Shown piece by piece: positions 45,606 to 57,386 of a DNA stretch of 64,000 nt. The notes under the pieces are model-generated. The model ran no database searches. It was not told the DNA's origin and worked only from the letters and a program-made list of their open reading frames with translations. The translations under genes and the position numbers were made by a program. Each line of letters begins with the position of its first letter. The stretch's first letter is position 1. The stretch spans positions 1-64,000 of the forward strand of contig JBBDJB010000030.1 in assembly GCA_040880125.1 (NCBI GenBank), in the 5' to 3' direction. This DNA comes from JBBDJB01 sp040880125 (lineage in GTDB: Bacteria; Planctomycetota; Planctomycetia; Pirellulales; JBBDJB01).

Positions 45606-46712
45606 ATGTCTGAACGACGCGTAAGCCTAATCGTTCCCTCGATTCTCATTGCAGTCGCAATCTTGTCGGGTGCCGGGCGATCATGCGAAGCGGATTTCAC
45701 GACGATCATCAATGTTCCGCCGGACCCAATGCCTACGTCGATTGGCTCCCATACGCAATTGAACGTTTACGAGGGCGCGATGCTGTTTCACGGCTTCGAG
45801 GCGGGCGCTGCCGATGGTTCGAGCGTTGATGTCGAAGTGAACATTTATGGCAGCATAGCCGAACCGGACAACACACCGCGGTTGATCGCCTACCCCGGCA
45901 GCGTAATCAACATGCATGCCCCCGTGGAAGGAACGGGGTATTCGTGGATCACCGCCGATGGCAGTGTATTTAATATGCATGGGGGCGTTATCTATTTTTT
46001 CGGTGCGGGAAACTCCACGGAGGTGAATATTTTTGAGGGCACTATCTGGAACATGGGTGCACATAGTGGCAGTACTGTGAACCAAATGGGAGGTGCGGTT
46101 CTCAGCGACTTTAGTGGTCTCGGTGGAGAAGGGTCCGTCTGGAATCTGTACGATGGCCAGATCGGAAACCGATTTGAAATGTCCGACGGCGCCGTAATGA
46201 ATATGTATGGCGGCCAGATCGGCTATCGCTTCTCTGTAGGCGACGGTGCAACGATGAACATCTTCGGCGGAACGATCAGCCTTGGACCTGACACGAGCCG
46301 CGACTATGCGTTCATTGCGCAATCAGACTCGACCGTCAATATCCATGGCGGTTTGTTTTTGGAGAATATCCTTGGTGTAGAAGGATCGCGTTTCAATTTG
46401 TTTGTGAGAGAGCTTTCGCTGGATGGCGTGCCCGTTCCGCTCGTTCCGGGAGTACAGACGCTCATCCCGAACTCCGAAGGCGTGCTATTGGAAGCGATCT
46501 TGGCGGACGGGACCTTTTTAGACCTCGGATTGGGCAGAGGCCGTCCAGGGATCGATGATTTTCGAGACGGCGTCATCTTTACCGCTACGCTTGTGCCCGA
46601 GCCGAGCACGTTGGTGCTGGCCCTTCTGGCCGCGGTGGGATTGATTGCAATACGAAGCAGGCGTCGTGGCGTTGACTTACATGCTTCGAGGCAGACACGA
46701 TCTTGGGAGTAG
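45606..46712 (+). CDS. PEP-CTERM protein with beta-solenoid-like repeats (tandem copy 2)
   Basis: 368 residues, same plan as the gene before: signal peptide (MSERRVSLIVPSILIAVAIL), GG-type repeats (VNIYGSI, INMHAPV, VNIFEGT, MNMYGGQ, MNIFGGT, VNIHGGL) and VPEPSTLVLALLAAVGLIAI followed by a basic tail that is longer here. It begins 25 nt after the stop of copy 1 and shares the sequence TAGACGCCATG around its start, evidence for tandem duplication. This copy is the most different of the three at its N-terminus. Confidence 0.88.
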   Translation: MSERRVSLIVPSILIAVAILSGAGRSCEADFTTIINVPPDPMPTSIGSHTQLNVYEGAMLFHGFEAGAADGSSVDVEVNIYGSIAEPDNTPRLIAYPGSVINMHAPVEGTGYSWITADGSVFNMHGGVIYFFGAGNSTEVNIFEGTIWNMGAHSGSTVNQMGGAVLSDFSGLGGEGSVWNLYDGQIGNRFEMSDGAVMNMYGGQIGYRFSVGDGATMNIFGGTISLGPDTSRDYAFIAQSDSTVNIHGGLFLENILGVEGSRFNLFVRELSLDGVPVPLVPGVQTLIPNSEGVLLEAILADGTFLDLGLGRGRPGIDDFRDGVIFTATLVPEPSTLVLALLAAVGLIAIRSRRRGVDLHASRQTRSWE

Positions 46713-46717
46713 ACGCC

Positions 46718-47815
46718 ATGCTTGCACGACGCGCAAAGCTTATTGTTCGCTCGCTTCTCTTGGCGATCGTGGTCTTGTCCGCTGCCGCACGATCATCCGA
46801 AGCAGATTTCACGACGATCATCAATGTCCCGCCGGACACGATGCCTGCATCGATTGGCTCGCATACACAAGTGAACGTCTTCGATGGCGGGATGCTGTTT
46901 GACGGCTTCGAGGCGGGCGCGGCCGACGGATCGAGCGAAGATATCGAGGTGAATATTTACGGCGGAACAGTCTCGCGGCTTGGGCAACCTGAGCTGACAG
47001 CCTACCCTGGCGGCGTCATCAATATGCACAGACCGTTGGATTTGGGAGATTCGATTTCCGTACTCGCCCTCGCGTATGGCGGCACATGGAACATGATGAC
47101 TGGCTTCATGCCCGGCGCGAGTGCAAACTACGGTGGTGAATTTAACTTCTCAGGAGGCACGATCTGGCACATGTCTGCATCTGGCGGCAGTGTCGTCAAT
47201 CAAACTGGTGGTGAGATTACCAGCGATGGGGGCGGAATGCGCGGAGAAGGCACCGTCTGGAATTTATACGACGGCAGCATCGGAAATCGATTTGACATTG
47301 GCCTTGAGGATGGCGACGGCGCCGTAATGAACATGTATGGCGGCCAGATCGGCCTTCGGTTTTATGTAGGCAGCGGTGCCACCATGAACATCTTCGGCGG
47401 TACGATCAGCCTTGGTCCTGACACAAGCAGCGATTACGACTTCATCGCGGGTACAGACTCGACCGTAAACGTCCATGGCGGCTTTTTTCGAGGAAATGTC
47501 CTTGTCACCGACGGATCGAATTTCAATCTGTTTGTGAAAGAGCTATCCCTCGATGGCGTGCCGTTCCCTCTCATTCCTGGAGTGCAAACAACAATCCCAA
47601 GCTCCGAGAGCGTCCTGTTGGAAGCAATCTTGGCGGACGGAACCTTTCTCGACCTCAGATTGGGCCGAGGCCAACCGGGGCTCGATGATTTTCAAGATGG
47701 TGCAATTCTTACGGCTACCCTTGTGCCCGAGCCAAGTGCCTGGGTGCTGGCATTGCTCGCCGCGTTGGGTGTGATTGGATTGCGAAACAGGTACCGTGCA
47801 AGTCGCTCTTCGTAG
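46718..47815 (+). CDS. PEP-CTERM protein with beta-solenoid-like repeats (tandem copy 3)
   Basis: 365 residues; signal peptide MLARRAKLIVRSLLLAIVVL, GG-type repeats (VNVFDGG, VNIYGGT, FNFSGGT, MNMYGGQ, MNIFGGT, VNVHGGF) and VPEPSAWVLALLAALGVIGL with a basic end. A 158-nt stretch (46763-46920) is identical to copy 1 (44549-44706), so the 5' ends of copies 1 and 3 were recently duplicated or converted while the middle parts have diverged. It starts 6 nt after the stop of copy 2, within GGGAGTAGACGCC. Confidence 0.88.
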   Translation: MLARRAKLIVRSLLLAIVVLSAAARSSEADFTTIINVPPDTMPASIGSHTQVNVFDGGMLFDGFEAGAADGSSEDIEVNIYGGTVSRLGQPELTAYPGGVINMHRPLDLGDSISVLALAYGGTWNMMTGFMPGASANYGGEFNFSGGTIWHMSASGGSVVNQTGGEITSDGGGMRGEGTVWNLYDGSIGNRFDIGLEDGDGAVMNMYGGQIGLRFYVGSGATMNIFGGTISLGPDTSSDYDFIAGTDSTVNVHGGFFRGNVLVTDGSNFNLFVKELSLDGVPFPLIPGVQTTIPSSESVLLEAILADGTFLDLRLGRGQPGLDDFQDGAILTATLVPEPSAWVLALLAALGVIGLRNRYRASRSS

Positions 47816-47836
47816 AGGATTCGACCGACAGCCGGT

Positions 47837-47868
47837 TGCCACTGCTGGGCAAGGTGAGCAGTGGCACT
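47837..47868 (+). repeat. Family C palindromic repeat
   Basis: GCCACTGCTGGGCAAGGTGA followed by GCAGTGGC, nearly the same as the copy in front of the PEP-CTERM cluster (44279-44311). The cluster is thus flanked by two like copies in the same orientation. Confidence 0.7.
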
Positions 47869-47895
47869 CAAAAGATGTAACACCTCACTGTTTTG

Positions 47896-49302
47896 TTACA
47901 ACTCCAGCCCGACCGGTTCGATGCCGCGGGGCTGCGGCACCTCGTCGGTGATGATGTCCCAGGTGGCACCCATCTCGCGCATGGCGCGGAAGTCGCGCGG
48001 GCGGTAGGCGATCTCCAAGTGAGGCGTTTCCAGCTTGCCGCCTTCCCGCACGCGGGCACGCATGGCGGCCTCCAGCGCGCCGGTGGTCAGCAGCGTTCGC
48101 TCCGCGGGGTAGGGCGCGCGGCCGCCCGTGAAATGATGCTGGATGGCATGCGACAGAGCCTTGAACAGGTTGCGGTTGTCCCAGGGTCCGACGTGGAAGT
48201 GGGTCGCCCGCGGCGCGTCTTCGCCCTGGATGCGGCAGGCAAAGTTCCAGCGGATGCCGCTGGCGCCGACCTTGAGCATGGTGGCTTTGAAGCCGTCCTT
48301 GTAGGTAATGAGAATGCCGTGCGGCTCGACGCGGCTCTCGCCCGGCACCTGCCAGAGGGAGTCCGGCGGGCTGCCCAGTTCGGCCGCCATGGCGGCCTTG
48401 GCGAGTTCAATCGACCAGCGGCCTTCATCGGCCGCTTTCATCAGGGCGTCGCCGGCTAAGAACTCGATTTCGCTGACGCCGGACTCGCCGCCTTGCCGGT
48501 CTTCGACCATCGACTGCAAGACCTCCAGCCCGTGGAAGTCGTACGACTCCAGCGGACCGCCGTGGATGGAGACCGCATCGGTGATCTTCGCCTCGGGCGG
48601 AAGCTCCAGCGGCGGGCGGCGCTCGGCCAGCGGGACAGAACTGCCGGCCATGAAGGGGATGCCGAGTTGCTGCGTCTGGTCGTACATCTCCTTGGACCAG
48701 TCCCAGCGATAGGAAAGGTGCTTGTCGTTGAACAGCGGCACGAAGCGGCCCGATTCGCGCATCACGGCGACGATCTCGTCAAAGAATCGCTTGCGAGGGT
48801 ATTCGCGCTGGCCCAGGTCGTTGACCGGGTAGTCGCCGTGCTCGCCGATCGAGAGCACCGCGTCGACGGCCAGCTTGTCGCCGCCGAGCGTGAGCGCTTC
48901 GGCGATCGTGCCGTACATGGGGATGTCGAACTGCCGGGCGATGTCTCGCGACATGTCGCCGTCTGGCAGTTGATCGGCGTAGAAGGAAACGACCTCGACG
49001 CCTGGCTCGGTGCGCTGGCCGTTGAAGAGATACGGCAGCAGGAAGTTTTCCAGGATCACATGCGCGTGCGAGCGATAGGTGAACGACGTAAAGATGGCTG
49101 CCACGCGGGGAGGGCCTTCGCGCTGTTGCGCGCGAAGTGTGCTCGCCGGCAAGGTGATGGCGCCACCTGCGCAGGCCGCGGCGGCGAACTTGAGAAAGTC
49201 ACGGCGCGACGTGCCGCCGAATCGAGAGGCGTGTTGATCCGACGTCCGTTTGACCGCCGGCTTCTTGGTCTGGGCTTGCGAGCGTCTGCAGGTGGTGTGC
49301 AT
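47896..49302 (-). CDS. Tat-exported protein of unknown function
   Basis: 468 residues. The Tat leader TSRRDFLKFAAAACAGGAIT begins about residue 31, after a basic start. The rest is soluble with segments such as ESYDFHGLEVLQSMVEDRQGG and DAVLSIGEHGDYPVNDLGQ; I recognise it as a planctomycete secreted type but can name no family or activity. The start at 49302 (MHTTCRRSQ) is preferred over a longer extension that lies in the promoter region of the divergent gene. Confidence 0.75.
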   Translation of the reverse strand: MHTTCRRSQAQTKKPAVKRTSDQHASRFGGTSRRDFLKFAAAACAGGAITLPASTLRAQQREGPPRVAAIFTSFTYRSHAHVILENFLLPYLFNGQRTEPGVEVVSFYADQLPDGDMSRDIARQFDIPMYGTIAEALTLGGDKLAVDAVLSIGEHGDYPVNDLGQREYPRKRFFDEIVAVMRESGRFVPLFNDKHLSYRWDWSKEMYDQTQQLGIPFMAGSSVPLAERRPPLELPPEAKITDAVSIHGGPLESYDFHGLEVLQSMVEDRQGGESGVSEIEFLAGDALMKAADEGRWSIELAKAAMAAELGSPPDSLWQVPGESRVEPHGILITYKDGFKATMLKVGASGIRWNFACRIQGEDAPRATHFHVGPWDNRNLFKALSHAIQHHFTGGRAPYPAERTLLTTGALEAAMRARVREGGKLETPHLEIAYRPRDFRAMREMGATWDIITDEVPQPRGIEPVGLEL

Positions 49303-49750
49303 TGAGGTGGGTCTCCGAGTTGACGAGCGGTGGGGCGAAAGCACCGGAGGAAAGCGGGGAGTAGGACGCAGGGAATTCGCCACCGTGACGGGACGATTGT
49401 AGCCAGTTCGCCGCCCGGAATCACGCAGCGAGGCGCCGTGCCCACAGCACCGCGGCGAGTAAACTTGCTTGAAAATCGCGGGCCCCCTTATAATGGGCCC
49501 GCGCCGAGGGGCCGGCGCACCCTGCCTTTGACTCACGTGTTTACGGACCCCGCCGTCGGTCCGAAGTGCATACCAGACGGTTCCTTCCCACCACCTTTAC
49601 GTGAAGCCCCCTGGCAGATTCGCACGGCGCTCACCTGGTGTGCAAGCGCCGGCAACGCTCGTGCGATTTTGCCGCCGCGACCGCGCAAGCGCCGTCCCGA
49701 TACACCGCGGCAAGCGGCCTGCCCACCAATGCGTTCCTCCGGTCCCACCA
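49303..49750. other. Divergent intergenic region
   Basis: About 450 nt between two divergent secreted-protein genes. It includes the promoter in a perfect palindrome at 49465-49503. No gene or family A-E repeat is seen. Confidence 0.5.
49465..49503 (+). promoter_or_regulatory. Promoter with the -10 box in the loop of a perfect 9-bp palindrome
   Basis: TTGCTT (49465-49470), 18 nt, TATAAT (49489-49494). The -10 box lies between CGCGGGCCC (49477-49485) and GGGCCCGCG (49495-49503). It points toward the pre-peptidase-domain gene, whose ATG at 49751 would leave a leader of about 250 nt, or a shorter one if an upstream start is used. Confidence 0.5.
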
Positions 49751-52060
49751 ATGTCGATGCTCCGCACGATTCTGTCGATGTCGTTTACCATCGCGCTGGC
49801 GGCCGCTCCGGCAATGGCCGATGATCCGGCATTGGTGCGCGTGATGCCCGGCGCAGTCCGGCCGGGAACGACCACTGCGCTGACGGTGCACGGCGATCAT
49901 TTGACGGGCGCTACCGGATTGTGGACGAGCTTCCCCGCGCACGTCACCCGCGCGCCGGACGACTTGCAGCAGGGCAATCCCGAAAAGCAGTTGACCTACC
50001 TGGTCGACGTGCCGGCCGAGGTGCCGCCGGGAGTGGCGGCCGTGCGGATCGGCAATCTGGACGGGATCAGCAACCTTGGGCTCATGCTGGTCGATGATCT
50101 GGCCAGCGTGGCCGAAGCGAGCGACAACCACCAGCGCGGCACAGCACAATCGATTTCGCCCCCAGTAGCGGTCGATGGCTGGTGCGATGCCGAACAGTCG
50201 GACTGGTTTCGCCTGGAGGCGCGCGCCGGCGAGCGTCTCTCGCTGGAAGTGATGGCCGGCCGCATTGGATCGCTACTCGATCCTGTCGTGCGGGTGCTCG
50301 ACGCAGCCGGCAACGAAGTCACCTACAGCGACGACGAGCCGGGGCTGGGCTGCGACTCGCGATTGGTTGTCGATTTTCCCGCCGACGGCGATTACTTCAT
50401 CGAGCTGCGCGATGTCCGTTTTCAGGGCGGCGAGACGCACGGGTACCGGCTACGCCTGGGCGACTTCCCGATCGTGACGGCGGTGTACCCTTTGGGCGCG
50501 AAGCGCGGCAGCACGTGCGAACTGGCACTGGTCGGGCTGAGCCCCGATCCGCTCGAAGTGCGGCTCGTCGAAGTGCCGCCGTGCAGCCCGGGCGATTTGC
50601 TCTTGTTGTCCGCACACACCAGTGCCGAGGGCGGCGCGGCGTTTGTCAGCCTGTTGGCCAGTGACTTGCCGAACATTTTGGAACCCGGAGCGCATGTGGA
50701 GCCTGGCGCGGCGACAGCGCTGTCCCTGCCGTGTGCAATCAACGGCCGCCTGGCGGCTGCCGGCGAGCTCGATACGTACGAGTTCGAAGCCCGGCAGACA
50801 GAACGGTGGATCTTCTCCGGCCGCACGCGCAGCCTGGGCGCCGCGACCGATTTGTATGTGCGGATCGTCAATGCCGCGGGCGACCAGATCGCCGAGGCGG
50901 ACGACTCCGGCACCGGAGAGGGTACGATCGATTTCCGCGTCCCGCAGGACGGTCGCTACCGGCTGCTGGTCGAGGACCTGCTCCGCCGCGGCGGGCCGAC
51001 GATGGTCTATCGCATCGAGGTGGAGCGCTACCAGCCCGGCTTTGAGCTTTTCGTCGAGGTGGAAAACGTCGATGCCCCCAGCGGTGGCGCATTTGTCCTG
51101 CCCGTGAAGTGCGCGCGGCGCGACTACGGCGGGCCGATCGAGCTAACCGTGGTCGGGGCCGGAGAAGGCGTGCAGCTTGAAGGACAGACGATCGCCGAGG
51201 GCACAGACGAAACGTCGCTGCGAGTGACGCTGCCGCCCGCGATGGAAGCCGGCACGCTGCTGTCGATCGGTATCGACGGCCGTGCGACCATTGAGGGCGA
51301 ACCGGTTTCCGTGAGAGCCAGCACGATGCCGGCGCTGCGCAATCGATGGCCGCAGATGCCGTATCCGCCGCCGATGCTCGACGGCCAGTTGGGGCTGGCG
51401 GTGCGGCCGGAGTTCCCGCCGTTCTTCGACATTGCCGTGGCCGAGGGGGCGGCGTATCTCCCGCGGCTGGTGGGCGCGGCGAGTTTTCCGATCGAAGTGA
51501 AACGGCTGCACGGCGAGTTTAGCGACCCGCTCAATATCACCGTGGAAGGCCTGCCCGAGGGCGTGACGGCCGAAGTCAAGCCGGTGGACGATGGCAAGGC
51601 ACAATACACCGTTTCGCTCAGCGGTCCGCCGGAAATCGCCGCCGCCGAGCATCAGCTTCGGGTGGTTGCCCTGGGGAGTTTTCAAAATCAGCGGCAGACG
51701 GTGACGCTCGATGCGGTGCCGCTAAGCGTGGGGCCGCCGCTTCGCGTGACGATCGAAGCGGCCGGGCCAATCATGGCAGGCGGGAAGCAGCAGGCGACCC
51801 TTCGTGCCCAGCGGTTCGGAGAGCCGTCGCCCGTGACCATCACCTGGCGTGAAGGACCGGTGGGAATCGCGGCCCCGATCCGCATCGTCCTGCCGGCCGA
51901 CCAGAACGAAGCGACTATCGAACTGACCGCCGCGGCCGACGCACCAGTGGGCCCGGATCACAAGCTGCAGGTTGCGGCCACGACGCAAGTGGGTGAACAG
52001 GAAGTGGAAGTGGTGAGTCCCGCGGCCGTGCTCGCAATCGAGCAGCCGCCGGGGGAATAA
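49751..52060 (+). CDS. Large secreted protein with pre-peptidase C-terminal (PPC) domains
   Basis: 769 residues. Signal peptide MSMLRTILSMSFTIALAAAP, an N-terminal IPT-like beta domain (VRVMPGAVRPGTTTALTVHG), then at least two PPC domains, each with the marker DWFRLEARAGERLSLEVMAG / DTYEFEARQTERWIFSGRT and the end DGDYFIELRD / DGRYRLLVED. Further beta domains follow. Planctomycetes often place such genes before DUF1549 genes, as here. Cell-surface role is likely; activity unknown. ATG at 49751 begins on the signal peptide. Confidence 0.85.
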   Translation: MSMLRTILSMSFTIALAAAPAMADDPALVRVMPGAVRPGTTTALTVHGDHLTGATGLWTSFPAHVTRAPDDLQQGNPEKQLTYLVDVPAEVPPGVAAVRIGNLDGISNLGLMLVDDLASVAEASDNHQRGTAQSISPPVAVDGWCDAEQSDWFRLEARAGERLSLEVMAGRIGSLLDPVVRVLDAAGNEVTYSDDEPGLGCDSRLVVDFPADGDYFIELRDVRFQGGETHGYRLRLGDFPIVTAVYPLGAKRGSTCELALVGLSPDPLEVRLVEVPPCSPGDLLLLSAHTSAEGGAAFVSLLASDLPNILEPGAHVEPGAATALSLPCAINGRLAAAGELDTYEFEARQTERWIFSGRTRSLGAATDLYVRIVNAAGDQIAEADDSGTGEGTIDFRVPQDGRYRLLVEDLLRRGGPTMVYRIEVERYQPGFELFVEVENVDAPSGGAFVLPVKCARRDYGGPIELTVVGAGEGVQLEGQTIAEGTDETSLRVTLPPAMEAGTLLSIGIDGRATIEGEPVSVRASTMPALRNRWPQMPYPPPMLDGQLGLAVRPEFPPFFDIAVAEGAAYLPRLVGAASFPIEVKRLHGEFSDPLNITVEGLPEGVTAEVKPVDDGKAQYTVSLSGPPEIAAAEHQLRVVALGSFQNQRQTVTLDAVPLSVGPPLRVTIEAAGPIMAGGKQQATLRAQRFGEPSPVTITWREGPVGIAAPIRIVLPADQNEATIELTAAADAPVGPDHKLQVAATTQVGEQEVEVVSPAAVLAIEQPPGE

Positions 52061-52236
52061 ACGGGGTACGCACACTTAAGCTGAGGAGTCGATCGGATAT
52101 GGTTCGCACACCGATGCCGAGACGTGGTGCTCGATCGATTCGCCCGGGGTCGGGAGAGAGGATGATCGTTTGGTTCCAAGGGCAGGAGGCCGTGTTCGGA
52201 ATGCTGAGTGTCTCGGCAGGGCACAACGCCACGGTG
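52061..52236. other. Short gap before the DUF1549/DUF1553 gene
   Basis: The frame is open across this gap in the downstream gene's phase, with starts at 52099 and 52237. No separate feature is seen. Confidence 0.4.
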
Positions 52237-54786
<2,550 letters not shown>

Positions 54787-54823
54787 CCTGCTCCCCGTGC
54801 ACGGGGGACTGTGGGGCCTGATC

Positions 54824-55027
54824 TTAGTCCTCGACGCGGAAGGCCACGTCCATCGTGACCTTGTAGCTGGTGATCTTGTTGTTCTCGACCTTGGCGGTCC
54901 AATCGGTGACCTTCAGGCCGGAAATCCCGCGCAGCGTCTTGGCTGCATCGGTGATTCCACATTGGACGGCGTCGTCGAAGCTCTTGTCGGACGAACAGAC
55001 GATGTGAACAACTTTGGCGACTTCCAT
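54824..55027 (-). CDS. Dodecin (flavin-binding)
   Basis: 67 residues, the size of a dodecin subunit, which assembles into a 12-mer shell storing flavins. Segments VAKVVHIVCSSDKSFDDAVQ, LRGISGLKVTDWTAKVENN and YKVTMDVAFRVE match; Trp in VTDWTAK is the flavin-stacking residue. Convergent with the DUF1549/DUF1553 gene. Confidence 0.93.
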   Translation of the reverse strand: MEVAKVVHIVCSSDKSFDDAVQCGITDAAKTLRGISGLKVTDWTAKVENNKITSYKVTMDVAFRVED

Positions 55028-55479
55028 GATTGGCTCCTTGACCTGGGGAAGGTTGATAGTGAATTGTGACTTTGCAGGAGGCGCGTTGTTCCACCAATAG
55101 TGGCAAATCTTATGCCGCCTTCAAGCTCGTGCGGGGCCGCTCGAGCTCAACGCGCGTGAATGTCCGCCGCAACATCTGCCGGAGGCTCTCCGACCCCCAG
55201 GCGCGTAAGGCGGCGCCGCCACATCGAGTTCGTACGACAGCGCTCCCGTCACCGCGACATCCTGTCTCGGCGTGCCGAACGGCTGGAGGTGGACCGAAAA
55301 CAGTTCTGCAACCGGCTGGCCGAGAAGCGGGCTGCGGAGGGCCCGTGAAAGAGGCAAAGGTCGCGGCCGCAGCGCAGTCTTTTTGCCCACGCTGCCAGAA
55401 GAAGCCGTAGCGGTGTGGCGGCGTTGGTTGTACAAAGGCCACGCGGCACGCTTTCATGCGGATTGTAAGAGGCCAGCCC
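55028..55479. other. Intergenic region between dodecin and isocitrate dehydrogenase-like gene
   Basis: About 450 nt with no supported gene; frames here have no recognisable family features. It should contain divergent promoters. None of the repeat families A-E is seen. Confidence 0.4.
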
Positions 55480-56481
55480 ATGCCCCATCGCGTAACACTC
55501 ATCCCTGGCGACGGCATCGGACCGGAAGTCACGGCCGCGGCGCGGCGCGTGATCGATGTGAGCGGCGTGGACGTTCAGTGGCAGGTATGCTTGGCCGGCG
55601 CAAAGGTATTCGAGCAAACCGGCGAGGCGCTTCCGCCGGAAGTGTTGGAGTCGATCACCGAAAACCGGGTGGCGCTCAAGGGGCCGATTACCACGCCGTC
55701 GGGCAGCGGCTACCGCTCGGTCAACGTGCGGCTGCGGCAGACGCTCGACCTGTACGCCAATTTCCGGCCGGCAAAATCGTTCACCGGAGTGCGGTCGCGA
55801 TACGAAGACGTCGATCTGATCGTCATCCGTGAGAATACCGAGGGGCTGTACAGCGGGCTGGAGCACGTCGTGGTGCCGGGCGTGGTGGAAAGCCTGCGGA
55901 TCGTGACCGAGAAGGCGTCGCGCCGCGTGGTGCGTTTCGCCTTCGAGACGGCCCTGCGCTATGGGCGGAAGCGAGTCACCGCCGTGCACAAGGCGAACAT
56001 CCTCAAAAAGAGTGACGGGTTGTTTCTCGACGTGGCCGCCGAGGTGGCGCGGGAATATCCGCAGATCGAGTTCGACGAGTGCATTGTCGACGCCGCGGCG
56101 ATGAAGCTGGTGCTCGATCCGCACCAGTTCGACGTGCTGGTGATGGAGAACCTGTTCGGCGATATCATCTCCGACCTGACCAGCGGCCTGGTGGGCGGGC
56201 TGGGGCTGACGCCCAGTGGCAACATCGGCGAGCGGGCCGCCGTGTTCGAGGCCGTACACGGCACCGCGCCGGATATTGCCGGGCAGGGGAAGGCCAACCC
56301 TTCGGCCTTGCTGATGAGCGGCGTGCTGATGCTACGTCATCTGAACGAGCACGAGGCGGCCACGCGGATCGAGACTGCGCTGCGGGGCGTCATCGCCGAG
56401 GGGAAAGTGCTCACCGGCGACCTCGGCGGCCGGGCTTCGACCGATGAGTTTACCGATGCGGTGATTGACGCCTTGGGTTAG
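55480..56481 (+). CDS. NAD-dependent isocitrate dehydrogenase-like protein (isocitrate/isopropylmalate dehydrogenase family)
   Basis: 333 residues. The nucleotide region starts LIPGDGIGPEVT; RENTEGLYSGLEH is the substrate/serine loop typical of the NAD-type isocitrate dehydrogenases related to mitochondrial IDH3, rather than of LeuB. VHKANILKKSDGLF (catalytic Lys) and HGTAPDIAGQGKANPSA are complete. It probably oxidises isocitrate to 2-oxoglutarate in the TCA cycle; homoisocitrate or isopropylmalate cannot be excluded. ATG at 55480 follows AAGAGGCC. Confidence 0.88.
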   Translation: MPHRVTLIPGDGIGPEVTAAARRVIDVSGVDVQWQVCLAGAKVFEQTGEALPPEVLESITENRVALKGPITTPSGSGYRSVNVRLRQTLDLYANFRPAKSFTGVRSRYEDVDLIVIRENTEGLYSGLEHVVVPGVVESLRIVTEKASRRVVRFAFETALRYGRKRVTAVHKANILKKSDGLFLDVAAEVAREYPQIEFDECIVDAAAMKLVLDPHQFDVLVMENLFGDIISDLTSGLVGGLGLTPSGNIGERAAVFEAVHGTAPDIAGQGKANPSALLMSGVLMLRHLNEHEAATRIETALRGVIAEGKVLTGDLGGRASTDEFTDAVIDALG

Positions 56482-56483
56482 GT

Positions 56484-56511
56484 CGTAGCTGGATTCGCAA
56501 GTGATCCAGCC
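56484..56511 (+). repeat. Family D palindromic repeat
   Basis: GTAGCTGGATTCGCAAGTGA followed by TCCAGCC, with CTGGAT/ATCCAG arms. Lies just past the dehydrogenase stop in a convergent gap. Confidence 0.6.
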
Positions 56512-56549
56512 GCCAATTGAGTCACACTCGTCCACCGTGGGTTTGAAGC

Positions 56550-57386
56550 TCACTCCGCATCCTCCGACGGCAGCTCGCGCAGCTCAAAGAATTCGAAAGC
56601 GGCGTCCAGCGCGGTGGCTTGGGGGTTGCCGCCGTTTTTGGCAAGAAAGCCGATCCGCTCGGGCGGCGCTTCGCCCCACTCGCGCTCGCCGTAGACGATG
56701 TAGCGCTCGCCGTTGTCGCTGGTGGCGTACGTGTACGTGTTGCCGCGCTTCGTGAGCCGCAGCCACATTTTCTTCAAGCCCGGCTCAAGCGGGCCGCGTT
56801 CGTGCACGGGCATCTGCTCCGTTTCCCGCACCAGGACGAACGCCTGACCTTCGCCCGTAGGGCCGTCGAACTCGTAGCCCCACTTGAGGTAATTGTCGTC
56901 GTCGTTGTAAACGAGCAAGCCGGCCTGTTGAAAGATCGTCTCCGGGGCGAAGTCGCAGACGCAGGTGACGATCTGGAAGTCAGCATCTCGCGGCAGGGGA
57001 TTGTCGATCAGAAACAGGTTGCGGGCTTGCATCCCCTCGCCGAAGGCGTCGTTCTTCTCGTCGCCGTGGATGCTACCCCGCTGCGTGGTGATCACCAGGC
57101 GGCCGGGCTGCTTGTTGAGCGAATAGTTGGCCGCGTCCGGCCGCACGATCCGCCATTTGAGCTTGAGCTTGCCGTCGAATTCATCGCGCACGACCAGCGG
57201 GCGAATTGCATCTTCGTCATCTTCCGGCTCTTCGGCCTGTGCTTGCTCGTCGTCCGGCTGCGAGTCTTGTGCCCGGGCGGGTTGCGCTGCGGCACATGGC
57301 AACAAGATGACAGCTCCGCACAGCACGCCGGCCCGCACGACCGAGGCGGCCCATTGATCTACCGGGAATCGGTTCGCTCTGGACAT
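56550..57386 (-). CDS. Secreted ConA-like (DUF1349-type) protein
   Basis: 278 residues. Signal peptide (AASVVRAGVLCGAVILLPCA, cleavage near ARAQ), an acidic linker (DDEQAQAEEPEDDED) and a beta-sandwich domain of the DUF1349/beta-xylosidase C-terminal type: RDEFDGKLKLKWRIVRPD, IFQQAGLLVYNDDDNYLKWGYE and MWLRLTKRGNTYTYATSDNG. Such domains bind carbohydrate or remain of unknown function. No catalytic glycosidase domain is attached. Confidence 0.82.
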   Translation of the reverse strand: MSRANRFPVDQWAASVVRAGVLCGAVILLPCAAAQPARAQDSQPDDEQAQAEEPEDDEDAIRPLVVRDEFDGKLKLKWRIVRPDAANYSLNKQPGRLVITTQRGSIHGDEKNDAFGEGMQARNLFLIDNPLPRDADFQIVTCVCDFAPETIFQQAGLLVYNDDDNYLKWGYEFDGPTGEGQAFVLVRETEQMPVHERGPLEPGLKKMWLRLTKRGNTYTYATSDNGERYIVYGEREWGEAPPERIGFLAKNGGNPQATALDAAFEFFELRELPSEDAE

